Source: Candidatus Acetatifactor stercoripullorum
Lineage (GTDB): Bacteria; Bacillota; Clostridia; Lachnospirales; Lachnospiraceae
Direction: 5' to 3'
DNA: 43,294 nt
Assembly: GCA_019114005.1 (NCBI GenBank)
Contig: DXGH01000014.1
Coordinates: forward strand, 1-43,294
The notes beneath the pieces are model-generated. The model did no database searches and was not told the DNA's origin. It was given only the letters and a program-made list of their open reading frames with translations. Of this stretch, positions 16,577 through 23,739 are shown one piece after another (the first letter of the stretch is position 1; every line of letters begins with the position of its first letter). The translations under genes were made by a program, and so were the position numbers.

Positions 16577-18670
16577 ATGAATGTTTACACAACTGAAAAA
16601 ATACGTAACGTTGTCTTGTTAGGACACGGCGGCAGCGGAAAAACCAGTCTGGCAGAGGCGATGGCTTATCTTTCCGGCATTACCTCAAGAATGGGCAGGG
16701 TTGCCGACGGCAATACCGTAAGTGATTACAGCAAAGAAGAACAGAAGAGAAAGTTTTCCATCAGCACGTCCGTAATTCCCATTGAGTGGGAGGGCTATAA
16801 GATCAATGTGATAGACGCTCCCGGATACTTTGACTTCGTGGGGGAAATGGAGGAGGCGGTAAGCGCCGCAGGAGCCGCAATCATTGTGGTAAACGGCAAG
16901 TCGGGAATTGAAGTGGGAACGGAAAAGGCCTGGGAGCTTTGTGAGAAGTATAAGCTGCCCCGGTTTGTATACGTGTCCAATATGGATGTGGACAATGCTT
17001 CCTTCCGTCAGGTAGTGGAGGATATGACAAGCCTTTACGGCAAAAAAATAGCGCCCTTTCATCTTCCCATTCGTGAAAATGAAAAATTTGTGGGCTATAT
17101 CAATGTGATTACCGAGGCGGGCAACCGCTGGCAGGGAAAAGAGGTAATTCCCTGTGAGGTGCCGGAGTATAACAAAGCAAACCTGCAGATCTGCCGGGAC
17201 ACCCTGATGGAAGCAGTGGCGGAGACCAGCGAAGAATTTATGGAGCGGTATTTTGGCGGGGAAACCTTTTCTGAGGCGGAGATCAGGGCTGCGCTGCGCA
17301 CCAATGTCTGCGATGGAAGCATTGTGCCCATGACAATGGGGTCCAACACGCTCTGCCAGGGCGTATATACCCTGCTGGACGATATCATTAAATATATGCC
17401 GAGTCCCGAGAACAGGGAAGTGGCCGGCATCAATATGAAGACCAATGAGATTTTTCATGCGGATTACGATTTCTCCAAGGCGAAATCTGCTGTTATCTGG
17501 AAAACCATCGTAGATCCCTTTATGGGAAAATATTCCCTCATAAAGGTAAATTCCGGCGTATTCAAGACGGATGATCTGATCTATAATGTGGATAAGGATA
17601 TTGAGGAGAAGATTGGCAAGCTGTATGTGCTCCAGGGGAATAAACCCATTGAGGTGAAGGAGCTGCATGCGGGAGACCTGGGAGCCCTGGCAAAGCTGAC
17701 GGCGGCCAGGACGGGAAACAGTCTCTCTACAAAGGCAACACCCATTAAATTTGGCAAATTTGAAATTTCCACGCCATATACATATATGCGCTATCAGCCG
17801 AAAAATAAGGGTGATGTGGATAAGATTTCCCAGGCGCTCCAGAAGATGACCCATGAGGATCTGACGCTTAAGGCGGTGAATGATTCGGAAAACCGGCAGA
17901 TGCTCTTATATGGAATGGGAGACCAGCACCTTGAGATCGTTGTCAGCAGGCTTCTAAACGAATATAAGGTGGAGGTGGAGCTGACAAAGCCCAAGATCGC
18001 CTACAGGGAGACCATAAAGAAGCAGTCGGATGTGGAGTACAAATATAAAAAACAGTCCGGCGGCCATGGCCAGTATGGTCATGTAAAGATGCGCTTTTCT
18101 CCTTCAGGTGATTTGACCACGCCCTTTGTCTTTGAACAGGAGGTAGTGGGCGGAGCGGTGCCCAAGAACTTTTTCCCGGCGGTGGAAAAGGGACTGCAGG
18201 AATCTGTGATCAAAGGCCCCATGGCGGCATACCCCGTTGTGGGTGTAAAGGCGGTGCTTTACGACGGTTCCTATCATCCTGTGGATTCCTCGGAAATGGC
18301 CTTTAAAATGGCTACCATTCAGGCATTCAAAAAGGGATTTATGGAGGCGCAGCCCGTGCTTTTAGAGCCTATCGCGTCCTTGAAGGTAACAGTGCCGGAT
18401 TCCTATACCGGAGATATCATGGGAGATTTGAACAAGCGGAGGGGCCGTGTGCTGGGAATGAATCCTGTTGCAGGAGGAAAGCAGACCATTGAAGCGGATA
18501 TTCCTATGAGCGGACTGTTCGGATATTGTACGGACCTTCGTTCCATGACCGGGGGCCGTGGAGAATACTCCTATGAGTTTTCCCGTTATGAGCAGGCTCC
18601 TTCCGATGTACAGGAGAGAGAGGTTGCGGCCAGAGCGGCTAAGGTGGCGGAAAACAGTGGAGAAGATTAA
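16577..18670 (+). CDS. Elongation factor G-like translational GTPase
   Basis: A 697-residue paralogue of EF-G. Domain order matches EF-G: G domain (1-about 275), domain II, III, IV (about 470-600; contains SGGHGQYGHVKMRF) and V. The G domain departs from canonical EF-G: the P-loop is GHGGSGKT (16-23) rather than AHIDAGKT, G3 is DAPGYFDF (80-87) with Tyr in place of the catalytic His of DTPGHVDF, and G4 is SNMD in place of NKMD. These changes are typical of the FusA2/EF-G2 group, so this is probably not the main translocase. The G2 threonine region is also divergent. The ATG at 16577 has TTGGAGG 9 bases upstream; an in-frame start at 16514 lacks one. Precise role is unknown; a ribosome-associated accessory or stress role is likely. 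Confidence 0.9.
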   Translation: MNVYTTEKIRNVVLLGHGGSGKTSLAEAMAYLSGITSRMGRVADGNTVSDYSKEEQKRKFSISTSVIPIEWEGYKINVIDAPGYFDFVGEMEEAVSAAGAAIIVVNGKSGIEVGTEKAWELCEKYKLPRFVYVSNMDVDNASFRQVVEDMTSLYGKKIAPFHLPIRENEKFVGYINVITEAGNRWQGKEVIPCEVPEYNKANLQICRDTLMEAVAETSEEFMERYFGGETFSEAEIRAALRTNVCDGSIVPMTMGSNTLCQGVYTLLDDIIKYMPSPENREVAGINMKTNEIFHADYDFSKAKSAVIWKTIVDPFMGKYSLIKVNSGVFKTDDLIYNVDKDIEEKIGKLYVLQGNKPIEVKELHAGDLGALAKLTAARTGNSLSTKATPIKFGKFEISTPYTYMRYQPKNKGDVDKISQALQKMTHEDLTLKAVNDSENRQMLLYGMGDQHLEIVVSRLLNEYKVEVELTKPKIAYRETIKKQSDVEYKYKKQSGGHGQYGHVKMRFSPSGDLTTPFVFEQEVVGGAVPKNFFPAVEKGLQESVIKGPMAAYPVVGVKAVLYDGSYHPVDSSEMAFKMATIQAFKKGFMEAQPVLLEPIASLKVTVPDSYTGDIMGDLNKRRGRVLGMNPVAGGKQTIEADIPMSGLFGYCTDLRSMTGGRGEYSYEFSRYEQAPSDVQEREVAARAAKVAENSGED

Positions 18671-18677
18671 CAGCTTC

Positions 18678-18706
18678 TTGACAGTAATGAAAAAACAGGA
18701 TACAAT
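18678..18706 (+). promoter_or_regulatory. Promoter of leuS
   Basis: TTGACA (18678-18683), 17 bases and TACAAT (18701-18706): a near-consensus sigma-A promoter immediately after the EF-G-like gene. It gives leuS a leader of about 110 bases. Confidence 0.85.
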
Positions 18707-18760
18707 GAACGGTAGTTTTAAATAGAAGAATTTTTTGTATTTTGTCATGGATCATAAAGT

Positions 18761-18801
18761 GTATAAGCTCTTTCGTCTCTTGACAGCGGAAGGGCTTATA
18801 C
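18761..18801 (+). promoter_or_regulatory. leuS: 15-bp hairpin in the leuS leader, possible attenuator
   Basis: Bases 18761-18775 pair with 18787-18801 over 15 bp (two G-U pairs) around an 11-base loop, followed by TTATTTTC and then the leuS ribosome binding site GGAGG. The stem and the T-rich tail resemble an intrinsic terminator placed between promoter and gene. No T-box sequence, tRNA specifier or leader peptide rich in Leu is seen, so the controlling signal is unknown. Confidence 0.6.
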
Positions 18802-18822
18802 TTATTTTCAGGAGGAACCAAT

Positions 18823-21234
18823 ATGGCAGTACCGTACAACCACAGAGAAGTGGAAACAAAATGGCAGAAAATCTGGGATGATGAAAAGGCCTTCAAAACT
18901 TCGGACGATTATTCCAAGCCGAAGTATTATGCGCTGGTGGAGTTTCCCTATCCCTCGGGACAGGGACTTCATGTAGGCCACCCGAGACCCTACACGGCCC
19001 TTGACATTGTGGCGCGAAAGAGAAGGATGCAGGGGTATAACGTGCTGTATCCCATGGGCTGGGACGCTTTTGGCCTGCCTACGGAAAACTATGCCATAAA
19101 AAATCATATTCACCCAAAGATTGTCACCAAAAATAATGTGGAGCGTTTTAAAGGCCAGCTGCATTCTCTTGGATATTCCTTTGACTGGGACAGAGAAATC
19201 AATACCACGGATCCGGCTTATTATAAGTGGACCCAGTGGATTTTTCTGAAGCTGTTTAAAGCCGGGCTTGCCTATAAGACGGAAATGCCCATTAACTGGT
19301 GTACTTCCTGCAAGGTGGGACTTGCAAATGAGGAAGTGGTAAACGGCGTGTGCGAGCGCTGCGGCTCTGAGGTTGTCAGGAAGGTAAAGAGCCAGTGGAT
19401 GTTAAAGATCACAGAGTATGCGGAAAAGCTTATTGAAGGTCTGGACACTGTGGACTATATCGAGAGAGTAAAGGTTTCCCAGAAAAACTGGATCGGCAAA
19501 TCCCAGGGGGCGGAGGTTGACTTTGCGCTCACGGGCAGAGAAGATAAGCTGCGCGTTTACACCACAAGGCCGGATACGCTTTTCGGGGCCACTTATATGG
19601 TGCTCTCTCCGGAGCATCCTTTGATCGACAAGTACCGGGATGAGATCGAAAACTGGGAGGAGGTGGCCGCTTACAGGGAAATGGCGGCCAGAAAGTCGGA
19701 TTTTGAGCGGACGGAGCTTTCCAAGGAAAAGACCGGTGTGCAGATCAAGGGACTAAGCGCCACCAATCCTGTGAATCAAAAAGAGATTCCTGTGTGGATA
19801 TCCGATTATGTGCTGATGACCTACGGTACCGGCGCGATTATGGCTGTGCCCGCTCATGACGAGAGAGACTGGGAATTTGCAAAAAAATTTGATCTGCCTA
19901 TCGTAGAAGTGGTAAGCGGCAGCTCTGTCAGCGTACAGGAGGCGGTTTATTCAGATGTGGCTTCGGGGATTCTGGTAAACTCCGGCTTTTTGGATGGACT
20001 TTCCGTGGCGGAGGCCAAGGAAAAAATGATTTCCTTCCTGGAGGAAAAGAAAATCGGCAGGAGAAAGACCAATTACAAGCTGCGCGACTGGGTATTTTCC
20101 AGACAGCGTTACTGGGGGGAGCCTATTCCCATTGTGTACTGTGAGAAATGCGGCTATGTGCCTCTGGATGAAAGCGAGCTTCCTTTAGAGCTTCCCGAGG
20201 TGGAAAGCTATATGCCCACCGACAACGGGGAATCTCCTTTGGCGGCTATGGCGGACTGGGTCAATACCACCTGTCCCTGCTGTAAGGGACAGGCAAAACG
20301 GGAAACGGATACTATGCCCCAGTGGGCAGGCTCTTCCTGGTATTATCTGCGCTATACGGACCCTCACAATAATCAGGCCCTTGCCAGCAAAGAAGCGCTT
20401 GATTACTGGCTTCCTGTTGACTGGTATAACGGAGGAATGGAACATACCACACTGCATTTGCTTTATTCCAGATTCTGGCATAGATTTCTTTATGATCAAA
20501 AGGTGGTTCCCTGTCCGGAGCCTTACCAGAAGCGGACCAGCCACGGCATGATCCTTGGTTCAAACGGGGAGAAGATGTCCAAGTCCAGAGGTAATGTGGT
20601 AAACCCGGATGATATTGTGAGGGACTATGGAGCGGATACGCTGCGCACCTATGAAATGTTTATCGGGGCCTTTGATTTAAGCGCCATCTGGTCAGAGGAC
20701 GGCGTAAAGGGCTGCCGCAGATTTCTGGAAAGAGTGTGGAAGCTGCAGGAACTTTTGACAGAAGGTGACGGCTATAGTCCTGAGCTTGAGACAAAAATGC
20801 ACCAGACCATCAAAAAGGTGAGCAGTGATTTTGAAAGCTTAAAATACAATACCGCTATTGCGGCTATGATGTCGTTGATCAATGACATGTATAAGAGGAA
20901 TGCGGTGACAAGAGGAGAGTATAAAACGCTTTTGACGCTGCTAAATCCGGTGGCGCCCCACATCACGGAGGAGCTTTGGCAGACGGCGGGATATGAGGGA
21001 AGAATCTATCAAACTGTCTGGCCGTCATATGACGAGTCTAAAACGGTGGAGAGCACCATAGAGGTGGGGGTACAGGTGAACGGCAAAATGCGTACAACCA
21101 TTACAATCCCCAGAGAGGAAGCAAAGGAAGCTGTGATCGAAAAGGCGAAAGAGGCTTTGGGCGACAGGCTTACAGGCACTGTGGTGAAGGAAATTTATGT
21201 TCCGGGAAGAATTGTGAATATTGTAGTAAAATAG
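18823..21234 (+). CDS. leuS: Leucine--tRNA ligase
   Basis: A class I synthetase that charges tRNA-Leu. The 803-residue protein has the HIGH-type motif HVGH at 50-53 (after FPYPSGQGL), zinc-type cysteine pairs near 164-186 (CTSC, CERC), the CP1 editing domain with [20 protein letters not shown] and [13 protein letters not shown], a second cysteine cluster (CEKC, CPCC), and KMSKS starting at Lys584. The C-terminus contains the anticodon-binding helical domain and the small C-terminal domain ending in [10 protein letters not shown]. Length is normal. The ATG follows AGGAGG with good spacing. Confidence 0.98.
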   Translation: MAVPYNHREVETKWQKIWDDEKAFKTSDDYSKPKYYALVEFPYPSGQGLHVGHPRPYTALDIVARKRRMQGYNVLYPMGWDAFGLPTENYAIKNHIHPKIVTKNNVERFKGQLHSLGYSFDWDREINTTDPAYYKWTQWIFLKLFKAGLAYKTEMPINWCTSCKVGLANEEVVNGVCERCGSEVVRKVKSQWMLKITEYAEKLIEGLDTVDYIERVKVSQKNWIGKSQGAEVDFALTGREDKLRVYTTRPDTLFGATYMVLSPEHPLIDKYRDEIENWEEVAAYREMAARKSDFERTELSKEKTGVQIKGLSATNPVNQKEIPVWISDYVLMTYGTGAIMAVPAHDERDWEFAKKFDLPIVEVVSGSSVSVQEAVYSDVASGILVNSGFLDGLSVAEAKEKMISFLEEKKIGRRKTNYKLRDWVFSRQRYWGEPIPIVYCEKCGYVPLDESELPLELPEVESYMPTDNGESPLAAMADWVNTTCPCCKGQAKRETDTMPQWAGSSWYYLRYTDPHNNQALASKEALDYWLPVDWYNGGMEHTTLHLLYSRFWHRFLYDQKVVPCPEPYQKRTSHGMILGSNGEKMSKSRGNVVNPDDIVRDYGADTLRTYEMFIGAFDLSAIWSEDGVKGCRRFLERVWKLQELLTEGDGYSPELETKMHQTIKKVSSDFESLKYNTAIAAMMSLINDMYKRNAVTRGEYKTLLTLLNPVAPHITEELWQTAGYEGRIYQTVWPSYDESKTVESTIEVGVQVNGKMRTTITIPREEAKEAVIEKAKEALGDRLTGTVVKEIYVPGRIVNIVVK

Positions 21235-21235
21235 C

Positions 21236-21273
21236 AGCAAGGGAGGGCACTTAAGCCCCTCCCTTGCTTTTTT
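21236..21273 (+). terminator. Terminator of leuS
   Basis: A 12-bp perfect stem (21236-21247 with 21257-21268), 9-base loop, and a run of T residues (21268-21273) directly after the leuS stop. The stop codon of the convergent small gene lies in the loop, so the hairpin also shapes the end of that transcript. Confidence 0.92.
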
Positions 21274-21535
21274 CCAATATTTTGTTGATCTGCTTCAGCT
21301 CTTCTGGGGAGCTGTGTTTTTTGATGGCTGCAATAGCCGCAGTCATTTCCTGCTGTGTGAAAGTCAGCTTTTCCTGCTTTGCCTTTTTCATCATGGGCAG
21401 GAGCATTGCCATCATTTCCTTTTGGCTTTTTCCGTGTCCCTCTGCGAACATTCTGCCCAGAAAATCCAGCTTGCCTGGAGGGATGTCCTTTACAAGTTCG
21501 TCCTGCATCCAGGCGGGCTTTGCCTTTTCATCCAT
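21251..21535 (-). CDS. Small helical protein of unknown function
   Basis: I do not recognise this 94-residue protein. It is soluble, lysine- and methionine-rich, and almost entirely helical by composition. Visible segments are WMQDELVKDIPPGKLDFLGR, an MMAMLLPMMKKAKQEK helix, and TFTQQEMTAAIAAIKKHSSP followed by a lysine-rich end. The ATG at 21535 has GAGGAAAATAA upstream. It is 17 bases downstream of a second unknown gene on the same strand and the two are surely co-transcribed. The IPPGKLDFLGRMFAEG wording suggests a conserved family rather than a chance frame, and coding is supported by the ribosome binding site and the terminator at its end. Confidence 0.72.
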   Translation of the reverse strand: MDEKAKPAWMQDELVKDIPPGKLDFLGRMFAEGHGKSQKEMMAMLLPMMKKAKQEKLTFTQQEMTAAIAAIKKHSSPEELKQINKILEKSKGGA

Positions 21536-21552
21536 TTATTTTCCTCCTCGGA

Positions 21553-21990
21553 TCATTTATTTTGAAACATTCCCGACAATCCGGAAAGAATGTCGGCGGC
21601 ATCTCCCTGAAAGGGATTTTCCCCCTCTGGGAAGAGCTCTTTCATCATCTGCATCATTTCCATCATTTCCTGCGCATTGGAAAGATTTTGAAGCATATTT
21701 TTCATGCTCTGCAGCTGTTCCTTTTCTCTTGGGGCGCAGTAGGGAAGCATTTCGTCGCAGAGCCTGGCAGCGTCAAAGCTCTCCTCTTTTGGAAGCCCCC
21801 TTATGGATGCGCCGGGATATCTTCGAAAAAAGGAAAGGGTATACTGCAGTTCCATCCATTTTATATAAACCGCAATGCTTTTTTGCGCGGCGGGATCCAG
21901 ATAGGTCAGCAGAACCTTAAGCATTTGGATATGATTTGTGGTAAACAGCGTGTCAAATGCAACGACCTTATCCTGTCCCCTTTCGTCCAT
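21553..21990 (-). CDS. Conserved-looking helical protein of unknown function
   Basis: A 145-residue soluble protein that I cannot place in a family. The N-terminal two thirds look like a globular helical domain (TNHIQMLKVLLTYLDPAAQK, ELQYTLSFFRRYPGASIRG). Residues about 105-125 form a methionine-rich helix (AQEMMEMMQMMKELFPEG), followed by a short segment DILSGLSGMFQNK. The Met-rich helix resembles one in the 94-residue neighbour, which hints that the two products may interact. The ATG is preceded by GGAGGCAGCT. A terminator of the upstream gene separates it from the Cys-rich gene, so its own promoter should lie at about 22000-22035; I could not identify it. Confidence 0.72.
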   Translation of the reverse strand: MDERGQDKVVAFDTLFTTNHIQMLKVLLTYLDPAAQKSIAVYIKWMELQYTLSFFRRYPGASIRGLPKEESFDAARLCDEMLPYCAPREKEQLQSMKNMLQNLSNAQEMMEMMQMMKELFPEGENPFQGDAADILSGLSGMFQNK

Positions 21991-22035
21991 AGCTGCCTCC
22001 TTAATGGTATTTTTATATCCTATGAGGCCTCATTG

Positions 22036-22065
22036 AAAAATAGGCCCCCGAAGGAGCCTATTTTT
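22036..22065 (-). terminator. Terminator of the Cys-rich gene
   Basis: A stem of AAAAATAGGC with GCCTATTTTT (22036-22045 with 22056-22065) plus inner pairs closing on a TTCG loop (minus strand). It is symmetric enough to work in both directions, but lies 41 bases after the stop of the minus-strand gene. Confidence 0.8.
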
Positions 22066-22105
22066 GGAAAAATGGCAGCCGCATAAGCTTTGTGCCGCAG
22101 CAGAA

Positions 22106-22363
22106 TCAGCAGCCACAGCCGCAGCTGTTGCCGCAGCCGTTGTTGTTGCCGCAGAAGCAGGACAGAAGCAGAATCCAGATCAGCCATTCGCAGCAGTCAT
22201 TGTTTCCGCTTCCAAGGATGCCGTTGCCGCAGCCATTGCCACAGCCGTTGCCGCCGCAGCAGAACAACAGAAGAATAATCCAGATACAGTTTCCGAAACC
22301 GTTATTTCCGCAGCCGCAGGAATTGCTTGCGCAGCCACAGTTTGTAGCAGTCAAATCACTCAT
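22106..22363 (-). CDS. Cys/Gly/Asn-rich small protein with two hydrophobic segments
   Basis: An 85-residue protein with 17 cysteines and 19 glycines. It looks internally duplicated: a Trp/Ile/Leu stretch (CIWIILLLF) followed by a CGNG-rich tract, then EWLIWILLLSC followed by a second Cys/Gly/Asn tract ending CGNSCGCGC. Similar short proteins in Lachnospiraceae are often misnamed chorion-class high-cysteine proteins; function is unknown. The form recalls small sporulation-surface proteins (YjcZ-like membrane micro-proteins and Cys-rich crust proteins). The ATG at 22363 follows GGAGG with 6 bases between. A sequence fitting a sigma-K/sigma-E promoter lies upstream on the same strand. A cross-linked spore or cell-surface structural role is inference. 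Confidence 0.75.
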   Translation of the reverse strand: MSDLTATNCGCASNSCGCGNNGFGNCIWIILLLFCCGGNGCGNGCGNGILGSGNNDCCEWLIWILLLSCFCGNNNGCGNSCGCGC

Positions 22364-22391
22364 TTTTTTCCTCCAGGTTTTATTTATGGTT

Positions 22392-22420
22392 TATTCTATG
22401 CGCTACGGCATGTCAATGTT
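22392..22420 (-). promoter_or_regulatory. Candidate sigma-K/sigma-E promoter of the Cys-rich gene
   Basis: Read on the minus strand, AACA (22420-22417), 16 bases, then CATAGAATA (22400-22392) match the Bacillus sigma-K consensus (AC at -35, 16 bases, CATAnnnTA at -10). A TTGACA overlaps at 22416-22411 but has no good sigma-A -10 at proper distance (TAAACC at 17). The match is to short degenerate boxes, so chance is possible. Confidence 0.4.
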
Positions 22421-22465
22421 TCTGCGGTTTTTGGGTGTTTTGGAAAATGTGCGCAGATTAGGGTA

Positions 22466-22493
22466 TTGCATTAATTTCAACATATAGTAAAAT
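22466..22493 (+). promoter_or_regulatory. Possible promoter of the sortase gene cluster
   Basis: TTGCAT (22466-22471), 16 bases and TAAAAT (22488-22493), 49 bases before the sortase ATG. Moderate match only. The same intergenic region holds the divergent promoter of the Cys-rich gene. Confidence 0.4.
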
Positions 22494-22542
22494 ATAAATG
22501 GGGAGAAGAAAGACAGGGAGTAAGAACATATAGGGACAGATT

Positions 22543-23709
22543 ATGACACAAAAAACATATATTGTGGAAGGCAGACAGTTCCGCACGGAGACAGATTACC
22601 GGCGGGCTGTCCACGACAGAGAGCTGATAGAGCGTCTGCGCGCAGAAGCGGCCGGATATGACAAAAAAAAGCTGGAACAGCTTTATTCTGATATAAAGAA
22701 TGGGAAATATAATTTTTTTACGCTTTTGGGACAGGATTTTGCGGATGAGGTGGAGGAGCTTCTCCGGAAGAAGACTGCCAAAGGAGGCGGACAAAGAAAA
22801 AATGCCGGCTCTGAAAAAGGAAAGGGGAGAGGAAAGGAGAGCAGGAAAAGAGCAGGAACGAAAAAGAGCACGAAAAAGAATGACCAGAAGCTGGAGGCGT
22901 TTGTCCGAGAAGAGCTGAAGAAGCGAGAAAAGCGCAGAAGACTTATGATTGTGGGCTGTCTTGCAGTGGCAGCGGGCTGTATTGGTTATTTCTGCCTGTA
23001 TTCTTATTATGATTACAGAACAAGAGCCGCCTACAGCGAGCTGAGCGCACTGAAGGAGAAGCCGGCGCCTGCGTCCGCTGATGAATCTCCTGTAATTCAT
23101 TATACGCTGGACGGGGAAACACAAGCCCGGGAAGTGCTGGACGAATATAAAAATTTATTAAATAAAAATAAAAAGCTAATCGGATGGATAAAAATTGACG
23201 ATACAAATATAGATTACCCTGTAATGCAGACCTCGGACAATGAATATTATCTGGATCACAACCTCAACCAGGAATATGATAAAAACGGTTCTATTTTTAT
23301 GGACAAGGACTGCGACGTGCTGAAGCCAAGCACGAATCTGATTATATATGGACACCATATGAAAAATGGGCAGATGTTTGGGGATCTTGACCTGTACAGC
23401 AGCGAGGAATACTTTAAAGAACATCGGTACATTCAGTTTGATACCATTTATGAAAAAGGAGTCTGGGAGGTCATGTATGTTTTCAGATCCAGGGTATACA
23501 GCGAAGAAGAAATTGTATTTAAGTATTATCAGTTTATAGACGCGCTGAGCGAACAGGAATTTAATTCCAATATGCAGGAGATGGCCGCGATGTCGCTGTA
23601 CGATACCGGCGTCACTGCTCAATATGGCGACAGGCTGTTAACTCTTTCCACCTGCGATTATCAGGAGACAGATGGAAGGTTTGTGGTCGTAGCCAAAAAA
23701 AGTCAGTGA
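22543..23709 (+). CDS. srtB: Class B sortase with a long cytoplasmic N-terminal region
   Basis: A membrane-bound transpeptidase that links sorting-signal proteins to the cell wall. Residues 188-388 form the class B sortase domain: GWIKIDDTNIDYPVMQ, His271 in YGHHM, Cys371 in TLSTCDY and Arg379 in DGRFVVV, the full catalytic set. The single membrane segment is at about 134-154, so it is preceded by some 130 cytoplasmic residues, first helical and acidic/basic mixed (1-77), then very Lys/Arg/Gly-rich (78-133). Most class B sortases have only a short N-terminal anchor, so this extension is unusual. The neighbouring LRR wall protein ends in a TPQTG sorting signal and is the obvious substrate; the genes are 30 bases apart. 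Confidence 0.93.
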   Translation: MTQKTYIVEGRQFRTETDYRRAVHDRELIERLRAEAAGYDKKKLEQLYSDIKNGKYNFFTLLGQDFADEVEELLRKKTAKGGGQRKNAGSEKGKGRGKESRKRAGTKKSTKKNDQKLEAFVREELKKREKRRRLMIVGCLAVAAGCIGYFCLYSYYDYRTRAAYSELSALKEKPAPASADESPVIHYTLDGETQAREVLDEYKNLLNKNKKLIGWIKIDDTNIDYPVMQTSDNEYYLDHNLNQEYDKNGSIFMDKDCDVLKPSTNLIIYGHHMKNGQMFGDLDLYSSEEYFKEHRYIQFDTIYEKGVWEVMYVFRSRVYSEEEIVFKYYQFIDALSEQEFNSNMQEMAAMSLYDTGVTAQYGDRLLTLSTCDYQETDGRFVVVAKKSQ

Positions 23710-23739
23710 GGAAGGTTAGCAAAGGAGTAGACAAAAGTG

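Noticed and set aside
18707..18822. T-box riboswitch ahead of leuS
   Set aside because: No GGGTGGTACCGCG-type sequence or specifier stem is present; only a single hairpin is seen.
22064..22487. Overlapping plus-strand open frames rich in Ala/Val or Pro/Gln opposite the Cys-rich gene
   Set aside because: They arise from the repetitive GCC/GCA codons of the minus-strand Cys/Gly gene; none has a ribosome binding site and the minus-strand frame has one plus a terminator.
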